NCBI GenBank assembly: GCA_033239525.1
Contig: BSYO01000005.1
Coordinates: 3,283,438-3,347,437, forward strand
Direction of reading: 5' to 3'
DNA length: 64,000 nucleotides
DNA from: Nepenthes gracilis
Lineage: Eukaryota; Streptophyta; Magnoliopsida; Caryophyllales; Nepenthaceae
Below, one piece after another: positions 60,720 to 64,000 of the stretch. The notes under the pieces are model-generated. The model was not told where the DNA came from. It saw nothing but the letters and a program-made list of their open reading frames with translations, and did no database searches. Position numbers and translations under genes: made by a program. Positions within the stretch are counted from its first letter, which is position 1. Each line of letters opens with the position of its first letter.

Positions 60720-61232
60720 AAAGGAATACGCAACTTCTGACGACGCGCTAATTTCGCAATAAATAAATGACGCCAGTACGCCTTATTATTTCAAGGCTGA
60801 CATCATTAAGCAAGACGCCCGACACAAGAAGTTCTAATCAAAGGCACTGCGGCTCGCCTTCTACACACGCTAGCGTGCCCGACACAAGACGTGACCCAAT
60901 CACAGAAAGAGGTGGACAGTCTCCTAGTGTGCACCAGCAGCTACGTGGACTCCTCTTAAGGGATAAATCTCCTACTATAAATACCCAACTAGAACACTGA
61001 AAATGGGACCGGAAAAAATCTGGAAGAAGATTGAGAAAGAAAGAGAGAATAATCCTGCAACTTGTACTTGTAATTCTTCCACCCATAGTGAAGTATTCTC
61101 CAGGCCTTGAGTCTCGTGGTTTTCCTTTTTCATTCAAGGGAAGGCTTTCCACGTAAATCTCGGTGTGCTTCTCTCTCCCTCTCTTCACCTTTTCACACTC
61201 ATATATTTGTTGCACAGGTTCCGTTTGCTGGG
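60720..61232 (+). mobile_element. LTR remnant (copia-type U5), plus orientation
   Basis: Has a TATA box in CTACTATAAATACCC near 60970-60985 and a GA-rich leader. GGCTTTCCACGTAAATCTCG near 61141 matches the U5 block common in plant copia LTRs. The end is GGGGCACTCCAACA at 61232. No PBS follows, so it is not an intact 5' end. The left boundary is unknown. Confidence 0.55.
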
Positions 61233-64000
61233 GCACTCCAACAGGTGTGTGACGTCATCACACATCGTCGTTATAAGTAGGCCGAAATCTGAAACGCAAT
61301 ATATATATATATATTTATTTATTTATCTCCCATATGCATCAATAACCAATTAATGCTTCTCCAATTATCTTGCACGTTTTAGGCGGCAAGTGATTAACCA
61401 TATCATCGAAATCAAGACTGTGGATAAATAAGCTGCTATTTTTAATGAATGTAGTATCTACTTAAATCATGAACGTCCTTTGTACTAATTTATTTTGTTG
61501 ATGATAATTGAGGAGCATGTGGACTGCCTAGCAAAACTAAGTTTTATATCCTATGATTTGGAATTTCTACCAAGCCAATATGAAAATGAAAGAAATTCAG
61601 CAAAGATTTTCCTATATTACTATTGTAGATATATAACTGCTGTAACTGAGGATGTAACTTGATGGATTCAAATCTAAACACATTTATCTAGATCCTAATG
61701 TAATCACAAATAATAAAGTGAAGGAGTCTGAATATTGTTACTGAAACAACTCATTCAATTCCTAAAACAATATATGTTTAAACCGGGTAAAAGGGTTAGG
61801 AAATTATATATTTTTGGGGCATGAGCTGTAAAAATTCTGTTCTAAGATATGGTAAAAAGACCTAGCTCAAAAGAGGAGCTTGGTAGGAAATAGTAGGCTT
61901 ATGGGAGGAGTATTCTTGACTATTTATGGTGTCACGGTGATTTCAGTCTTAAAATAATAAAAATTTATCATGTCTTCGACACAAAATACATAATATTAAT
62001 TAATGATGTAAAACATCTTAATCAAATATTAAAATGTAACTTTATAACAAATATTATTAGATAAACTCAATAAAACTATAAAATCTCATGAATATACATA
62101 GCCAACAATCCTATAATTAACTGAAAGAAAAAAAAAAACATGTTCATAAACTTATCCAAGTATAACATTAAGCATTTCTAACTAATATCCAAACATCGAT
62201 AATCATATCAATTTATAAACCGAAGGCATACGATGATTACATACATTTCAAAATCAAATTGTTTAAATCATATATCACAACACAATATAATTTTAATTAT
62301 AATTAAAGCTTTATAGAACTATTTTTCAAAAATAATTATTTGCCTGAAAATCCTACAAGAGATTTAAACTTGTTAATTTAAAAAGTTAGAATATATGGTA
62401 AAAGTGAATCTAATGTTTAATAAGATATGTACAATATATATATATATATTGGTATATATGATAAAATATGAGAAAGGATATTAATAATAATATGCAAGAA
62501 TGCCAAAAAAACAAAAAACAAAAATAAGATAGCAGAAATACAAAAACCAATGGCTAATATCATATAAGGCACAAGCATGTTTAATCCATGCATGAGCCCC
62601 ACCCATTCTATCATGCACACAAAAGTATGCATTATCCAAGTACGAGTGTCACACATTCTACAAAACATGCATGAGCAAGCCTTATCCATGTATAAGTGCC
62701 ACATATACTGTTGGTCACTACCAAGAATCGTACTTGCGTGATTTAGCCGCAAGTCCTGCTTTCTCAAATAAATGATTTTTTATCAAGTATATAATTTTCT
62801 TAATTTACTAAATTTTTGATATTATAAAGTATAAATTGGAAGTCAAGTACCACATAATAATTTTCCTAAAATGATTGAATGCTTGTCTTTTATTGGAATC
62901 AGAAAATTGAGTCTTGGCAAAGACTATCTTAAAAGCAACTCTTCTCAACAAATGGTCTCTTTTCAAATTTTTTTTTTTTGTCATTTTTGCAACACCCAAT
63001 GCTAGATATAATTTATGATGTCATGAATTACTTTGATTAAATGAAATCTTAGGAAAATTCATAGTTTGATAGAGAACATTAAATGTGGAGTAGTTTGGGA
63101 CTGCATTTAATAGGTGTAAGAGTTATGTATAAGTGTGCTTATTTTAATTTCATAATATATGGTTCACAAATTAAAATTAGCTTTCATAATTGACATGTTA
63201 TGATTGGCATATATTCACTAGTATTATATTTTAACAATTTTTAATTTTTTTAACTTATTTTTTATGAAAATTTGAGAGAATAAAGAAAAAACAAAGAGGA
63301 GAAGAGAGAGAACAAGAGAGGGGAAGAAGTAGGAAGTGAATTTAATGTAATTTTAAATAAATTTTTTATAAATCTAAGTTAAGTGTATTTAAGTCTTTTT
63401 TTTGTTATTAATTTTTTTTACTTCTTATTCAAATATTTATGTATATGACATCTTCCTATGCCTTTCAAAATTTTATTACATACATATTAAATTTGCTTTC
63501 ATTTTATTAGATTTTAAAGACTTACATCTTAAATTAAATATACTATTACAAAATTATAAATTTTTTTTTTTAGAAATTGGCATTGTATGTATCTTTTATA
63601 TAAAAATTTGATAAAAACTCCACTCTAAATCTTGTTACAATTATTTTTTTATAGTTTAAATAGTGGCGTATGATTTGAGTTATTAGAAAGCATTTATAAC
63701 CCAATCATGATATTCAATTATAGTCAATAAAGTTATCAATAGCCTTTGATTCTTACTTATTTCTCTTTTTTCTTTTATTTTTTGCATGTTTAGCATAATT
63801 TTTTTCTTAAATCTATTGTGTGTATTCATATATAATTTATATTATAAATATTTTATTAAGTATTAGACTTACTTTAATTATATTTTTTATTATTTTAGGT
63901 TAGCATACTCAAATTTCACTTATAAGGTTCAGATTTTGGAAGAACATTTTGGGAGAATTAGTTTAAAGACGGTGTTATTATATTTTTAATGTTATGATAT
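61233..64000. other. AT-rich intergenic region, right edge
   Basis: No gene recognised. Contains (AT)n runs near 61298-61311 and 62437-62450, and a minisatellite-like patch at 62560-62715. Confidence 0.6.
62560..62715. repeat. Three degenerate 50-60-bp tandem units
   Basis: Units contain ATCCATGCATGAGCCCCAC (62584), ATCCAAGTACGAGTGTCAC (62634) and ATCCATGTATAAGTGCCAC (62694), interspersed with CATGCA motifs. The open frame across it is repeat-driven. Confidence 0.65.

Noticed and set aside
60767..61236. Plus- and minus-strand open frames of 77 and 132 residues
   Set aside because: They coincide with an LTR remnant carrying a TATA box and U5 block; no protein domain recognised.

Overview
The window is nuclear DNA from a flowering plant. 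Evidence: two genes with GT-AG introns whose proteins match plant families, AT-rich intergenic DNA, and many degenerate LTR retrotransposons. I cannot name the species. Introns of 7.7 and 14.9 kb point to a medium or large, repeat-rich genome. I found no bacterial-type operon, CRISPR array, rRNA or tRNA gene, and no convincing undescribed coding system. The novelty here lies in repeat architecture.

Two protein-coding genes are supported, both on the minus strand and in tandem. (1) Positions 1359-32141 carry the first 11 coding exons (367 codons) of DEGP7, the large HtrA/Deg-type serine protease. Its catalytic His, Asp and Ser all lie in these exons and its 3' half is off the left edge. (2) Positions 34819-39541 carry a complete two-exon gene for a 373-residue armadillo-repeat protein of the U-box-4-like group without a U-box. 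The two genes are 2.7 kb apart. Nothing in the sequence suggests they work together.

The DEGP7 introns are full of repeats. Intron 2 holds an old Ty1/copia element in the same orientation as the gene (20.4-31.0 kb; LTRs, PBS, PPT, gag, integrase, RT and RNase H all recognisable and all broken). Two later insertions lie inside its pol: a 277-bp MITE-like element and a 1.9-kb solo LTR. A second 277-bp copy and a LINE fragment lie in intron 7. The intron of the armadillo gene holds another probable solo LTR.

From 39.6 kb to the right edge (24 kb) I see no gene. This part holds an internally deleted copia element with a CCAAT target duplication (40.3-43.1 kb), an AT-rich stretch with a 46-bp alternating purine-pyrimidine tract (43.1-50 kb), an LTR at 51.9-52.7 kb, and a 1,436-bp solo LTR with a perfect ATATC duplication (52990-54425). 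Further right are LTR remnants near 55.8-56.5, 57.9-58.6 and 60.7-61.2 kb, and a rearranged tandem duplication at 58.2-60.1 kb.
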